Assembly (NCBI RefSeq): GCF_019720915.1 | Contig: NZ_JAHKSI010000001.1 | Span: forward strand, 744,001-808,000 | DNA: 64,000 bases | Reading direction: 5' to 3' | Source: Alkalihalobacillus sp. TS-13 | Lineage (GTDB): Bacteria > Bacillota > Bacilli > Bacillales > Fictibacillaceae | Shown here: in pieces, positions 39,326 to 49,900 of the stretch | Position numbering within the stretch: the first letter of the stretch is position 1 | How the letters are laid out: each line of letters begins with the position of its first letter | Notes under the pieces: generated by a model | What the model was told of the DNA's origin: nothing | Databases searched by the model: none | The model's input: only the letters and a program-made list of their open reading frames with translations | Position numbers and translations under genes: made by a program

Positions 39326-41361
39326 TGGATTTGTCGATACCCGTTACTCAAGTCAAGGGAATCGGAGAAGCACGGGCTGAAGAATTGGCTGATTTGAAAG
39401 TGTATACCGTCAACGAACTTCTTATGTACTTTCCATACCGTTATGAGGACTTCCAAGTGAAGGATTTGACGGAACTGAAACATGACGAAAAGGCAACAAT
39501 AGAAGGGAAGGTTCATAGCGAGCCTTCTCTCCGTTATTTTGGCCGGAAGAAATCTAGACTAACAGTGAAAGTACTCGTGGGGAAATATCTTGTAACGGCT
39601 GTGTTTTTCAACAGGGCATTTTTGAAGAAACAGCTTTCAATCGGACAACCTGTCACAATCACAGGAAAATGGGATCAACACAGGCTGACCATCACAGCGC
39701 AGCATGTGATGTTCGGACATCAAGAATCTGACGAGACAATTGAGCCGGTCTATTCGATTAAGGGAGATTGGACAGTCAAGAAAATCCGAAAAGTCATCCA
39801 GCTTTGTCTACAACAATATCTTGGTTCAGTTGAGAATATTTTACCGGAGGATTTGAGGAAACAATATAAACTTATCGACCGCAAAGAGGCGATACAATGG
39901 ATCCATGCTCCTGCCACACATGAGCATTTAAAGCATGCAAGACGGTATTTTGTCTATGAAGAACTGTTACGATTCCAGTTGAAAATGCAGTGGTGGCGGA
40001 AACAGGAGAAAGAAAAATCCGATGGTCAAGAGAAGTTCTTCAATGAGGCTGAAATCGACCGTTTCATAACTGCTCTGCCTTTCCCGTTGACAGGTGCACA
40101 AAAGCGTGTGGTCGATGAGATTTTAAAAGATTTAAGATCCCCTTATCGGATGAACCGTCTGCTTCAAGGGGATGTCGGATCAGGTAAGACCATTGTGGCG
40201 GGCATAAGCATGTACGCTCTAGCAACATTGAACATGCAATCAGCTTTAATGGTCCCGACTGAAATATTAGCGGAACAGCACTATGAATCAATGACCCAAT
40301 TATTCAACCAGTTTGAAATCAATGTTGACTTGCTGACAAGCTCGATTAAAGGGAAACGTCGTAGCGAGATTCTGGAGCGGGTCAAAAATAGGGAAGTCGA
40401 TATCCTGATCGGCACGCATGCCCTGATCCAAGATGAAGTCCAATTTAATGACCTGGGCTTGGTGATCACGGATGAACAGCACCGGTTCGGAGTGGAACAG
40501 AGGAAAGTGCTGCGACAAAAAGGGATCACTCCTGATGTCCTCTTCATGACTGCTACTCCTATTCCAAGGACACTGGCAATATCGGCCTTCGGTGATATGG
40601 ATGTTTCAACTATCGATGAAATGCCGGCCGGACGAAAACCGATTGAAACCTATTGGGCGAAGCATGGGATGCTTGATCGTGTTCTTGGATTCATTGAAAA
40701 GGAATTGGAGAGAGGTCGGCAAGCCTATGTGATTTGTCCCCTGATCGAGGAATCGGATAAGCTCGACTTCCAGAATGCGGTCGATGTTCATGCCCAACTG
40801 GTCAACTATTTTACAAACTTTAAAGTAGGCTTGATGCATGGGCGGTTGCGATTTGATGAAAAAGAAGAGATTATGGCTAGGTTTAGTAGAAATGAAGTTC
40901 AAATTCTTGTTTCGACGACTGTAGTTGAGGTGGGGGTGAACGTCCCGAATGCAACGGTTATGGTTGTTTATGATGCAGAGAGATTCGGTTTGTCCCAATT
41001 GCATCAGTTACGCGGAAGAGTAGGGAGAGGGGATGCGCAATCCTACTGTATCCTCATAGCAGATCCGAAATCCGATGTCGGGAAAGAACGGATGCAGATC
41101 ATGACAGAAACAAATGACGGTTTCGAGTTATCTCAGCGGGACCTCGAACTACGGGGGCCAGGTGACTTCTTCGGAAAAAAGCAAAGCGGTTTACCTGATT
41201 TCAAAGTTGCTGACCTTGTCCATGACTATCGGGCTTTGGAGGTTGCAAGGAATGATGCTGCGAAAATGGTAAACGCTGAAGGTTTTTGGAAAGAACCAGG
41301 CTATGAATCTCTAAGAAATTGGCTATTAGAACAGGTAGATGCTTGGGAGGAACTTGATTAA
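39322..41361 (+). CDS. recG: ATP-dependent DNA helicase RecG
   Basis: Double-strand DNA translocase that reverses stalled forks and processes recombination intermediates. 679 residues with an N-terminal wedge (OB-fold, about 60-150), Walker A GDVGSGKT, DEQH box in TDEQHRFG, TATPIPRTL (motif III) and QLRGRVGRG (motif VI), then the C-terminal TRG region. Two adjacent ATGs at 39322 and 39325 are both possible; the first overlaps the sdaAA stop. Intact. Confidence 0.96.
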   Translation: MMDLSIPVTQVKGIGEARAEELADLKVYTVNELLMYFPYRYEDFQVKDLTELKHDEKATIEGKVHSEPSLRYFGRKKSRLTVKVLVGKYLVTAVFFNRAFLKKQLSIGQPVTITGKWDQHRLTITAQHVMFGHQESDETIEPVYSIKGDWTVKKIRKVIQLCLQQYLGSVENILPEDLRKQYKLIDRKEAIQWIHAPATHEHLKHARRYFVYEELLRFQLKMQWWRKQEKEKSDGQEKFFNEAEIDRFITALPFPLTGAQKRVVDEILKDLRSPYRMNRLLQGDVGSGKTIVAGISMYALATLNMQSALMVPTEILAEQHYESMTQLFNQFEINVDLLTSSIKGKRRSEILERVKNREVDILIGTHALIQDEVQFNDLGLVITDEQHRFGVEQRKVLRQKGITPDVLFMTATPIPRTLAISAFGDMDVSTIDEMPAGRKPIETYWAKHGMLDRVLGFIEKELERGRQAYVICPLIEESDKLDFQNAVDVHAQLVNYFTNFKVGLMHGRLRFDEKEEIMARFSRNEVQILVSTTVVEVGVNVPNATVMVVYDAERFGLSQLHQLRGRVGRGDAQSYCILIADPKSDVGKERMQIMTETNDGFELSQRDLELRGPGDFFGKKQSGLPDFKVADLVHDYRALEVARNDAAKMVNAEGFWKEPGYESLRNWLLEQVDAWEELD

Positions 41362-41372
41362 CCCACTATTCC

Positions 41373-41401
41373 TTGAAAAGAATGACCAATCAATATATAC
41401 T
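41373..41401 (+). promoter_or_regulatory. Sigma-A promoter of the fapR operon
   Basis: TTGAAA (41373-41378), a spacer of exactly 17 bases, then TATACT (41396-41401). It starts right after the recG stop and overlaps upstream of the FapR operator. Confidence 0.8.
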
Positions 41402-41405
41402 ACTA

Positions 41406-41422
41406 TTAGTACCTACTCATAA
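41406..41422 (+). promoter_or_regulatory. FapR operator
   Basis: TTAGTACCTACTCATAA resembles the FapR consensus TTAGTACCTGGTACTAA, with the left half fully kept and the right half partly. Placed just after the -10 box at the expected start of transcription, so FapR binding would block the promoter; malonyl-CoA releases it in the known system. Confidence 0.8.
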
Positions 41423-41442
41423 GAGTAAGGGATGGTGAAGGA

Positions 41443-42015
41443 ATGAAGAGAAATAAAAAAGAACGTCAACAAATGTTGAAAGAGACGATTCTTATAAATC
41501 CATTCATAACAGATGAGGATTTAGCTGATCAATTCCAGGTAAGTGTACAAACAATACGACTTGATCGTTTGGAGCTTTCGATACCGGAACTTCGTGAAAG
41601 AATTAAAAATGTCGCCCGGCAACAGCTGGATGAAGTGAAGGCACTTTCGATTGAAGATGTAATCGGTGAAATCATTGACCTGCAACTAGATGAATCTGCG
41701 ATCTCAATATTGGATATCAAGAAAGAGCATGTTTTTTCTAGACATGATATCGCCAGGGGGCATCATTTGTTTGCACAAGCAAACTCCCTTGCCGTTGCGA
41801 TTATAAATGATGAAATGGCATTGACCGAAAAATCAGACCTGCGATTTACGAGACAGGTCAAAGTCGGTGAGCGAGTCATTGCAAAAGCGAATGTGATCGA
41901 ACATCAAAAGGATCGCTCTATTGTAGAAGTGAAGAGCTACGTTGAACAGGAACTTGTTTTTGAAGGTGTATTCACCATGTTCCGCTCGAAAAGAAGCAAG
42001 AAAGAAAGGACGTAA
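41443..42015 (+). CDS. fapR: Transcription factor FapR
   Basis: Repressor of fatty acid and phospholipid synthesis genes, released by malonyl-CoA. 190 residues: N-terminal helix-turn-helix (about 15-45, [20 protein letters not shown]) and C-terminal hotdog domain with [14 protein letters not shown]. It is autoregulated, judging by the operator directly upstream, and followed 7 bases on by plsX. Confidence 0.95.
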   Translation: MKRNKKERQQMLKETILINPFITDEDLADQFQVSVQTIRLDRLELSIPELRERIKNVARQQLDEVKALSIEDVIGEIIDLQLDESAISILDIKKEHVFSRHDIARGHHLFAQANSLAVAIINDEMALTEKSDLRFTRQVKVGERVIAKANVIEHQKDRSIVEVKSYVEQELVFEGVFTMFRSKRSKKERT

Positions 42016-42022
42016 TTCATAA

Positions 42023-43021
42023 ATGAGGATTGCTATTGATGCAATGGGCGGTGACAATGCCCCTGAACAGATTGTTCTAGGTGCCATTGAAGCCGTCAAT
42101 CAATATACCGATCTTGAGGTGACCCTCGTCGGTGATGAAAACGAGATCGAAAAATATCTGATCGAATCAGACCGGATTTCAATTCTACATACACCCGAAA
42201 AAATCACAAGTGAGGACGAACCAGTAAGGGCAGTCAGAAGAAAGAAACAAGCATCGATGGTATTATCTGCGGTCGAAATAAAAGACGGCAGAGCCGATGC
42301 CTGTATCTCGGCAGGAAATACGGGAGCATTGATGACGACCGGATTGCTCCATGTCGGGCGTATCCCAGGAATCGACCGCCCTGCCTTATCACCTACATTA
42401 CCAACACTGGATGGTCAGGGATTCGTCCTGCTGGATGTGGGCTCGAATATGGATGCAAAGCCTGATCATATTTTTCAATATGCATTGATGGGCAGTGTAT
42501 ACAGTCAAAAAGTGCGGGGCCTCGGGAAACCACGCGTCGGACTGTTGAATGTCGGGACAGAAGATGGAAAGGGAAACGAATTGTCTAAACAGACTTTTCA
42601 ATTGTTGAAAGAGACAGATCTCGTACATTTTGTTGGTAATGTAGAATCGCGTGATCTTTTGGAAGGTGTTGCCGATGTTGTCGTTTGTGATGGTTTTTCG
42701 GGCAATCTCGTTCTGAAAACCATCGAAGGTACGGCAATGTCAATGTTCAAGATGCTTAAGGAACAGCTGATGAGTTCAGTGAAAAGTAAGTTGGCTGCTG
42801 CTGTTTTGAAACCAGAGTTCAAATTGATAAAAGAAAAACTTGATTACAGCGAATACGGTGGAGCGGCGTTATTCGGCCTACGTGCACCAGTAATTAAAGC
42901 GCACGGTTCATCCGATGCAAATGCAGTGCTGAATGCGATACGTCAAGCACGCCATATGGTTGAACATGATATGGTAGCGATCATCACTGAAAAAGCAGCT
43001 CGAATAGAAGGGAAGGAATGA
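42023..43021 (+). CDS. plsX: Phosphate acyltransferase PlsX
   Basis: Converts acyl-ACP to acyl phosphate for PlsY in phospholipid synthesis. 332 residues with [15 protein letters not shown] at the start, SAGNTGALM and the C-terminal [13 protein letters not shown] segment. Peripheral membrane enzyme by homology. Part of fapR-plsX-fabD-fabG; 3 bases from fabD. Confidence 0.96.
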   Translation: MRIAIDAMGGDNAPEQIVLGAIEAVNQYTDLEVTLVGDENEIEKYLIESDRISILHTPEKITSEDEPVRAVRRKKQASMVLSAVEIKDGRADACISAGNTGALMTTGLLHVGRIPGIDRPALSPTLPTLDGQGFVLLDVGSNMDAKPDHIFQYALMGSVYSQKVRGLGKPRVGLLNVGTEDGKGNELSKQTFQLLKETDLVHFVGNVESRDLLEGVADVVVCDGFSGNLVLKTIEGTAMSMFKMLKEQLMSSVKSKLAAAVLKPEFKLIKEKLDYSEYGGAALFGLRAPVIKAHGSSDANAVLNAIRQARHMVEHDMVAIITEKAARIEGKE

Positions 43022-43024
43022 CAA

Positions 43025-43966
43025 ATGGGAAAAGTCGCATTTATTTTTCCTGGCCAAGGTTCTCAACAAGTAGGAATGGGACAAGATTTTGTAAAACATA
43101 ACGAACTATCTGCTGCAGTGTTTAAACAAGCAGACGATCGGTTAGGATACTCGTTGTCTTCGATTGTCGCAAATGGTCCTGAAGAAGAACTGACACGGAC
43201 CGAGAATACTCAACCCGCTTTACTTACGACGAGTATTGCGATTCTGAAAGCTTTAGAAGAATATGAGATACTTCCGGACTACACTGCTGGCCATAGCTTG
43301 GGTGAATATACAGCGCTCGTAGCTTCGAAAGCTTTGAGTTTTGAAGACGCCGTATATGCAGTCCGAAGACGCGGTATGTACATGGAAGAAGCAGTTCCTT
43401 CAGGTGAAGGCGCGATGGCTGCAGTTCTTGGCATGGAAGCGGATCGACTGGAAAAAATCACAACTCGTATCACATCTGGTGGAGATTCGGTCCAATTGGC
43501 AAACCTTAATTGCCCGGGACAAATTGTGATTTCCGGTTCTAAGTCAGGGGTAGAAAAAGCTTCTGAAGCAGCGAAAGAAGAAGGCGCGAAGAGAATCATC
43601 CCTCTTCAAGTGAGCGGGCCGTTCCACTCGGAATTGATGAAACCCGCTGCTGAAAAAATGGGTGACATCCTAGATGAGTTGACGATTATAGATGCAGAAA
43701 TACCGGTCGTAGCGAATGTATCGGCTGTGCCTGTAACAGAAGCCGGTGAGATCCGATCGAAACTGATTGAGCAAATCTATTCGCCCGTACGTTGGGAAGA
43801 AACAGTCCGATACTTGTTGGATGAAGGCGTGGATACATTTATTGAAATCGGACCAGGGAAAGTATTGTCTGGTCTTGTGAAAAAGGTGCATCGACGAGCG
43901 ACTACGATTGCGATATCAGACACGGAATCGTTGGAAGCGGCTGTAAAGAAACTTAAGGAGGTATGA
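43025..43966 (+). CDS. fabD: Malonyl-CoA-acyl carrier protein transacylase
   Basis: Loads malonyl groups onto ACP. 313 residues with [12 protein letters not shown] at the start and the nucleophile motif GHSLGEY, with catalytic His in [10 protein letters not shown]. Normal length. Start ATG follows GGAAGG. Confidence 0.97.
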   Translation: MGKVAFIFPGQGSQQVGMGQDFVKHNELSAAVFKQADDRLGYSLSSIVANGPEEELTRTENTQPALLTTSIAILKALEEYEILPDYTAGHSLGEYTALVASKALSFEDAVYAVRRRGMYMEEAVPSGEGAMAAVLGMEADRLEKITTRITSGGDSVQLANLNCPGQIVISGSKSGVEKASEAAKEEGAKRIIPLQVSGPFHSELMKPAAEKMGDILDELTIIDAEIPVVANVSAVPVTEAGEIRSKLIEQIYSPVRWEETVRYLLDEGVDTFIEIGPGKVLSGLVKKVHRRATTIAISDTESLEAAVKKLKEV

Positions 43967-43970
43967 TTTG

Positions 43971-44711
43971 ATGCTTACTGGTAAAACTGCCTTAGTAACT
44001 GGGGCTTCTAGAGGGATTGGCCGTGCAATAGCAATTGAACTGGCCAAGCAGGGTGCCTCGGTTGCAGTGAATTATTCCGGAAGTGAAGAGAAGGCTAGAA
44101 AAGTAGTAGAAGAAATTCAAGGAAACGGTGGACAAGCTTTTGCCATCCAATCAGATGTTTCCAGCATGGATTCCGTAACTGCGATGATCAAAGAGGTGGT
44201 CTCGACTTATGGCTCTCTCGATATTCTTGTCAATAACGCTGGGATCACGCGTGACAACCTCTTGATGAGAATGAAAGAAGAAGAATGGGATGCTGTCATC
44301 AACACGAACTTGAAAGGTGTTTTCAACTGTACGAAAGCAGTGACACGTCAAATGATGAAACAACGTTCAGGTCGCATCATCAACATTGCCTCGATCGTAG
44401 GTGTATCAGGAAACCCAGGACAAGCAAACTATGTCGCAGCAAAAGCTGGTGTCATCGGTCTGACAAAAACGACTGCAAAAGAACTATCCAGCCGCGGAAT
44501 CACTGTCAACGCTGTCGCACCAGGTTTCATTGAAACTGACATGACAGACGCCCTCGAAGGAAGCGTCAAAGATGAAATGCTCAAGCAAATTCCACTAGCA
44601 CGTCTTGGACGTCCAGAAGATATCGCAGCAGCTGTAAAGTTCCTAGCTGGTGAAGAGAGTGGATATATTACGGGGCAGACTATTCATGTCGATGGCGGCA
44701 TGGTAATGTAA
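43971..44711 (+). CDS. fabG: 3-oxoacyl-[acyl carrier protein] reductase
   Basis: NADPH-dependent short-chain dehydrogenase of fatty acid elongation. 246 residues: [12 protein letters not shown] cofactor loop, NNAG, catalytic Ser in NIASIVG and YxxxK as YVAAKAG. ATG at 43971 is 9 bases after AAGGAGG; a TTG at 43968 is less likely. In B. subtilis acpA follows closely; here a 633-base repeat cluster intervenes. Confidence 0.96.
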   Translation: MLTGKTALVTGASRGIGRAIAIELAKQGASVAVNYSGSEEKARKVVEEIQGNGGQAFAIQSDVSSMDSVTAMIKEVVSTYGSLDILVNNAGITRDNLLMRMKEEEWDAVINTNLKGVFNCTKAVTRQMMKQRSGRIINIASIVGVSGNPGQANYVAAKAGVIGLTKTTAKELSSRGITVNAVAPGFIETDMTDALEGSVKDEMLKQIPLARLGRPEDIAAAVKFLAGEESGYITGQTIHVDGGMVM

Positions 44712-44713
44712 TG

Positions 44714-44866
44714 AGAGGATAGTTCCGAATTCCGGGAAACAGTTCTGTGGAATTCTTCGTTACGTCGCTACTCCGGTCCTCACGTATTACTAAATACGCT
44801 CCGGCCGACCGTAGCTTCCGTGCCTCGAATTTCTCGGTCCTGTTTGTCCTCATTCTGAACTTCGGT
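44714..44866. repeat. Family C repeat (copy C2)
   Basis: About 150 bp starting GAGGATAGTTCCGAATTCCGGGAAACAG and ending TGTTTGTCCTCATTCTGAACT, highly similar to 24596-24743. The ends AGTTCCGAAT and ATTCTGAACT still pair with one mismatch; one A:T pair of the other copy has become G:C on both sides. It starts 2-3 bases after the fabG stop. Confidence 0.8.
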
Positions 44867-44940
44867 TGAAGTGTTGTTTGAAAAGTATCCGAATGATAAA
44901 CATCGAATTTCCGATGCACAGGCTTTTATGCTTGTTTAAG

Positions 44941-45256
44941 GTGAATTCGCGACACTCTTGCGGACCTGCGTTCCAGGCGAGCTCAAGCAGCTATGTTTGC
45001 AGTTAACGGACACCAGAGTCGTTATTTGTGACAAAATCGGTGTTTCTGAATTTTTAACGGACAACAGAGCTGTTATTTGTGGAAAAAAGCAGCTGATTAC
45101 TGTGATATTTGCGAAATAAGGTCTCTGGTGTCCACTAAGTATGTAAAACCTGTGTGTTTTTGGTGAAATAAGGTCTCCTGTGTCCGCTAACAGGTAAGTG
45201 CATCTTGATTTCAGCGATTGACTGGCGAATAGGCTTGCGGATCACCCGCGGAAATT
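44941..45256. repeat. Degenerate family A repeat carrying insert D (copy A6)
   Basis: Left arm GTGAATTCGCGACACTCTTGCGG, GGCGAGCTCAAGCAGC, insert D at 45002-45191, then AATAGGCTTGCGGATCACCCGCGG. The right arm GGGAGTGAATTTCGC is lost. Flanks of D here match those in the copy at 24843 (CAGTTAAC...TAACAGGTAA), so both descend from one A-plus-D form. With C2 it fills the 633-base gap between fabG and acpP. Confidence 0.7.
45002..45191. repeat. Family D four-unit repeat (copy D3, inside A6)
   Basis: 190 bp from GTTAACGGACACCAGAGTCGTTATTT to AATAAGGTCTCCTGTGTCCGCTAAC, with the same two direct and two inverted units as the other full copies. Confidence 0.8.
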
Positions 45257-45293
45257 AACAGATCAGTTTTTATAAAATCTTGTACACCTGAGA

Positions 45294-45322
45294 TTTACTA
45301 GATGATGTACATTTCGTATAAT
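45294..45322 (+). promoter_or_regulatory. Probable sigma-A promoter for acpP
   Basis: TTTACT (45294-45299), 17-base spacer, TATAAT (45317-45322), 23 bases before the acpP start. It gives acpP a promoter downstream of the repeat cluster. Confidence 0.6.
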
Positions 45323-45344
45323 ACTTGAGAGGAGGTGAACGGAC

Positions 45345-45578
45345 ATGGCAGACATTCAAGATCGTATTACGAAAATCATCGTTGACCGTTTAGGGGTTGA
45401 TGAGGAAGAAGTGAAACTTGAATCTTCATTCAAAGAGGATCTAGGAGCGGATTCTTTAGACGTTGTTGAACTTGTTATGGAACTTGAAGATGAGTTCGAC
45501 ATGGAGATTTCTGACGAAGATGCTGAAAAAATTGCTACTGTTGGCGATGTAGTTGATTACATAAACAGCCATCAATAG
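45345..45578 (+). CDS. acpP: Acyl carrier protein
   Basis: 77-residue acidic carrier of growing acyl chains; the phosphopantetheine serine is in [11 protein letters not shown] (about Ser37). Start ATG follows the strong GAGAGGAGGTGA. It is separated from fabG by repeats but keeps its place in the fap-fab-acp-rnc-smc order. A terminator-like hairpin follows. Confidence 0.98.
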   Translation: MADIQDRITKIIVDRLGVDEEEVKLESSFKEDLGADSLDVVELVMELEDEFDMEISDEDAEKIATVGDVVDYINSHQ

Positions 45579-45586
45579 TATTTTTG

Positions 45587-45626
45587 TAAGTCCCGCGTCA
45601 ACACTTGATTGCGGGGCTTTGTTTTA
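45587..45626 (+). terminator. Intrinsic terminator after acpP
   Basis: AAGTCCCGC and GCGGGGCTT pair around about 13 bases, then TGTTTTATT. Probably partial, since rnc follows 47 bases on without a clear promoter. Confidence 0.7.
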
Positions 45627-45672
45627 TTAAACTTAATTATGTATAAGCAAGATTAGGAATATGGAGGTCACA

Positions 45673-46431
45673 ATGTCCAACCGTACACCATCAAAGAAAT
45701 ATTCACGATCAAAGCGCAGGCCTTTCACTAAGGAAGAGCTTTCTTTACGTTTTAAGCCATACCAGGAAAAAATCGATATCCATTTCGAAAATGAAAAACT
45801 ACTCTTCCAAGCATTCACTCATTCATCGTATGTGAATGAGCATCGTAAACGTCCTAGTGATGATAACGAACGCCTTGAATTTTTAGGAGATGCGGTATTA
45901 GAACTGACAATTTCTCAGTATTTGTACAAGAAGTATCACAATATGTCCGAAGGTGAATTGACAAAATTACGTGCAGCAATCGTATGTGAACCATCCTTGG
46001 TGACATTTGCACTTCAATTGAATTTCGGAGATCTTGTATTACTAGGTAAAGGTGAAGAAAATACAGGAGGAAGAACACGTCCCGCCTTGCTGGCAGACGT
46101 TTTCGAAGCTTTCATTGGAGCTCTTTATCTTGATCAAGGATTGGAAGTTGTCGAACAGTTCTTAAACAAATTCGTCTATCCAAAAATTAATGAAGGTGCT
46201 TTTTCCCATGTGATGGATTTCAAGAGCCAGCTCCAAGAATTCATCCAAAGAGAAAATCGAGGAACGCTCTTATACAGGATCGTTCAGGAGACTGGGCCTG
46301 CACATAACCGGGAGTTCACCTCTGAAGTCTATTTAAGCAGTGAACGACTGGGGATCGGGCATGGCCGTTCGAAAAAGGAAGCCGAACAGCACGCTGCGAG
46401 AGAAGCACTACAATATTTGAACAAAAAATAA
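45673..46431 (+). CDS. rnc: Ribonuclease III
   Basis: Double-strand-specific endoribonuclease that processes rRNA and mRNAs. 252 residues: N-terminal basic extension, the signature [14 protein letters not shown] with metal-binding acidic residues, a second acidic cluster [15 protein letters not shown], and a C-terminal dsRNA-binding domain ending [16 protein letters not shown] at 45673 follows ATGGAGGTC; the in-frame ATG at 45661 is part of that site. Confidence 0.96.
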   Translation: MSNRTPSKKYSRSKRRPFTKEELSLRFKPYQEKIDIHFENEKLLFQAFTHSSYVNEHRKRPSDDNERLEFLGDAVLELTISQYLYKKYHNMSEGELTKLRAAIVCEPSLVTFALQLNFGDLVLLGKGEENTGGRTRPALLADVFEAFIGALYLDQGLEVVEQFLNKFVYPKINEGAFSHVMDFKSQLQEFIQRENRGTLLYRIVQETGPAHNREFTSEVYLSSERLGIGHGRSKKEAEQHAAREALQYLNKK

Positions 46432-46434
46432 GAA

Positions 46435-46490
46435 AAAGGCTGTCCCCTAAGTGTTTAACACTTTTCTGCTGGGACAGCCTCTTTTTTGCC
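46435..46490. terminator. Bidirectional terminator between rnc and the DUF1128 gene
   Basis: AAAGGCTGTCCC and GGGACAGCCTCTTTTTT pair, with a smaller AGTGT/ACACT hairpin inside. It lies between convergent genes and has A and T runs on the two sides. Confidence 0.88.
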
Positions 46491-46511
46491 AAGTTTTCTT
46501 TAACGACCTAT

Positions 46512-46736
46512 TCACTTTTTACGAAGTTCGCTAAGTTCTTGAATGATTCCTTCGGTTTCATTGACACTGAAATGATTTTTCTTCATCACATATTCATAGA
46601 GGTCCTTCAATTCATCGTATTGTTCCACATCAAAGTCTTCCGGACGCATGACTCCTGTATTCACGACTTGCATTTGTTTTTGCATCTGCTCGATCATATA
46701 CGCTAGATTTTCTTCGTTTTTGTTATTGAGATTCAC
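46512..46736 (-). CDS. DUF1128 family protein (YfkK-like)
   Basis: 74-residue soluble, charged, largely helical protein resembling B. subtilis YfkK: NLNNKNEENLAYMIEQ, VNTGVMRPEDF and EYVMKKNHFSVNE segments. Function unknown. I choose the GTG at 46734-46736 because GGAGG lies 13 bases upstream of it and the result matches the family N-terminus. An ATG at 46760 would include the ribosome site and add eight residues. Inserted on the minus strand between rnc and smc, which are adjacent in B. subtilis. Confidence 0.8.
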   Translation of the reverse strand: MNLNNKNEENLAYMIEQMQKQMQVVNTGVMRPEDFDVEQYDELKDLYEYVMKKNHFSVNETEGIIQELSELRKK

Positions 46737-46924
46737 CGAATCATCCTTTCCTCCAACCATTCTTCATTGCCATTGTAGCATGAATCGACATTGAATGCGG
46801 AATTTTACCGGAGTTCTTCTGAAGTAACCATCTTTATGATAAAATAAATAAGTATGTATTCAAGTGTAAGGTTAAAATTTCTGAGCATGATGAATGAGAT
46901 GAATTTAGTGAAGGGGGAATCATA

Positions 46925-49900
46925 ATGTTCCTCAAAAGATTAGATGTCGTCGGATTCAAATCCTTTGCTGAACGGATTGGTATTGAGTTTGTACCAGGCG
47001 TTACAGCAGTGGTTGGTCCGAATGGAAGTGGGAAAAGCAACATTTCAGATGCGGTCCGTTGGGTTTTAGGTGAACAGTCTGCAAAATCCTTACGGGGGGC
47101 AAAAATGGAAGATATCATTTTTGCGGGAAGTGATACACGTAAACCGTTGAATGTTGCTGAAGTGACATTGACTTTAGATAACGAAGATCAGCATATACCG
47201 ATTGAATATAATGAAATCAGCATTACAAGGAGAGTCTATCGTTCTGGTGACAGTGAATATTTGATCAATAGGCAGCAGTGTCGATTGAAGGATATTGTCG
47301 ACTTGTTCATGGACTCCGGTCTTGGCAGAGAGGCCTATTCGATCATTGGACAAGGTAAGGTTGAAGAAATTCTCAGCAGTAAACCTGAAGATCGCCGGAG
47401 AATCTTTGAAGAAGCAGCTGGTGTCTTGAAATATAAGACGCGTAAATTAAAAGCAGAACAGAAACTCCGTGAAACCGAAGAGAATCTGAATCGTGTAGAA
47501 GATATCCTCCACGAACTGGAGGGGCAGGTCGAACCATTGAAGATCCAGGCTTCGATTGCTCGTGATTACTTGGACAAGAAAAGCGAGCTTGAGGTGATTG
47601 AATCTGCATTATTGGTCCACGAAATAGAGGACTTACATACTAAATGGGAAACGAAATCCAAAGAAATCGAACAATTGAGAGTTGAAGAGGTCAAACTGCA
47701 TGGACAGGTTCAAAATAAAGAGCAGGAGATCGGCATCATAAGGGATGAATTGACTGCTTTGGATGAATCGATCGATGAGCTCCAAGACGTCCTCTTGAAT
47801 GTGAGTGAAGAACTCGAAAAGCACGAAGGTAAACGTGAAGTGATGCGTGAGCGAAAGAAAAATTACCATCAGAACAAAGAGCAGCTAACTCAGAAAATCT
47901 CGCAACAAAAGGAAAAGAAAAAATCTCTCGAAGGAACGTTGCAAATTGAACGAAATCAATTGCATGAACACCAAAGTAAGCTGAAGAAACTTCAAAGCGA
48001 GCTTAAAGTTCAAGAGGAACAACTTGAGCTAGTTGATAAGAACATCGAAGAAGAACTCGAGCAGCTGAAAAGTGAATATTTCGATTGTCTTAATGAGCAG
48101 ACATCGACTAAGAATGAAATCCGATACTTGAGCGATCAGCTGGATCAGCAGACTTCTAAATCTTCTAGACTCGATGATCGTCATAAACAATACATCGAAG
48201 AGCGTGATCGGATAACGCACCGGAAATCAGAATTGGATGGAAAACTTGAAGGTGTCCAGGCGGAGCTTGAAAGGCAAATGGATGCCTTCATGGAGCTGAA
48301 AACAGCAATCGAAAAAAATGAAAAGACGCTGAATGATAAAGAATCGAAGTTATATAAAGCGTATCAATTCATCCAACAATTCCGTTCAAAAAAAGAAATG
48401 CTTGAAGAAATGCAAGAAGATTACAGCGGATTTTTTCATGGTGTCCGTGAGATATTGAAAGAACGAGGTAAGAGGCTGCCGGGCATTGAAGGTGCTGTAG
48501 CCGAACTAATCACTGTTTCCAAAAATGAAGAAATGGCGATTGAAACAGCACTCGGAGCTGCCACACAGAATGTTGTCGTCCATACAGAGGAAGATGCTCG
48601 GAAAGCGATTGGGTTTTTGAAACAAAAACGTCTTGGACGAGCTACATTTTTACCGATGTCTGTTATGAGGAGCCGGAAGCTATCAGGTCAGGAAGAGGGG
48701 AAAGTTTCCGATCATCCTTCTTATATCGGGATTGCTTCCAATCTTGTCAGTTATGAGGAAATGTATCGTAAAGTCATTGAAAACCTCTTAGGCAATGTTG
48801 TGATTGCCAAAAACCTGGAGGGTGCCAATGCATTAGCGAAACTCCTCAATCACCGTTACCGGATCGTGACATTAGAAGGGGACATCGTCAATCCAGGTGG
48901 ATCGATGTCAGGAGGTAGTCTGAAACAAAAGAATACGTCCTTATTATCCAGGCAGCGCGAACTGGATTCCATTTCAGAAAAGCTTGCCTCTATGGAAACG
49001 CAGACCGATCAGCTTGAAAAAGATGTCAAGCAAGAGAAGAAAAACTTGCTCAACCAGAAAGAAAAGCTCGAAAACTTGCGTGAAACCGGAGAAAACAAAC
49101 GACTCGAAGAACAGCAGTTGAAAGGCGAACTTAGAGAAATTGAACTTGAAGCTAAGAACATCAATGAACATTTATCGTTATACGACCGTGAAAAAGGAAC
49201 GTATGACTCCGAAAAGGAAACGATAGAGCAAAGGGTGGCTAGTCTGCAAGAGTCCTTGAAAGCGTCTGAGACGAGGGCTGTAGAGCTCGAACAAGAAGTA
49301 GAAAGATTATCGAGTCAAAAGAAAAACCAACAGACAACGAAGGATGATTTGAAAGAAGAAATTACTTCGTTGAAGGTAAAACTTGCACAATCGGAAGAAC
49401 AATTTTCAAACTCGAACAGAACGGTCCAACGTTTACAAAATGAACTCGATGAAACAGTGAAGATCATGAGTGAGGCGGAAGAAGAATTCTGGCTGCTTGA
49501 AGAAGCAGTTAATACGAGTACTACAGATGAAGAGGCGTTAGATGAGAAGATCATCCAGCATCGGAAGGATAAAGATTCTACAGTCCAACTAATTGGCGAT
49601 CGTCGGAAAGAGCGCAGCCAACGTCAAGAAAAAGCAGAAGAGCAGGAATTGCAGCTTAAAGAATTCAAGCGACTTCACCAGCAGATTTCCGATGGGATCC
49701 ATCAAGAAGAACTGCGGCTAAATCGTTTAGATGTGGAGCTAGAGAACCGTTTGAACCATCTAAGCGAGGAATACCAGCTTTCCTATGAACGAGCTAAGGA
49801 AAAATACAGCTTGGAAATGACTCCAGACGAGGCGCGGACGAAAGTAAAGCTCATCAAGCGCGCCATCGATGAACTCGGGACAGTCAACCTTGGAGCGATC

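Noticed and set aside
44941-45256. Insertion sequence remnant between fabG and acpP
   Set aside because: No transposase fragment or clean terminal repeats; it is explained by repeats A and D.
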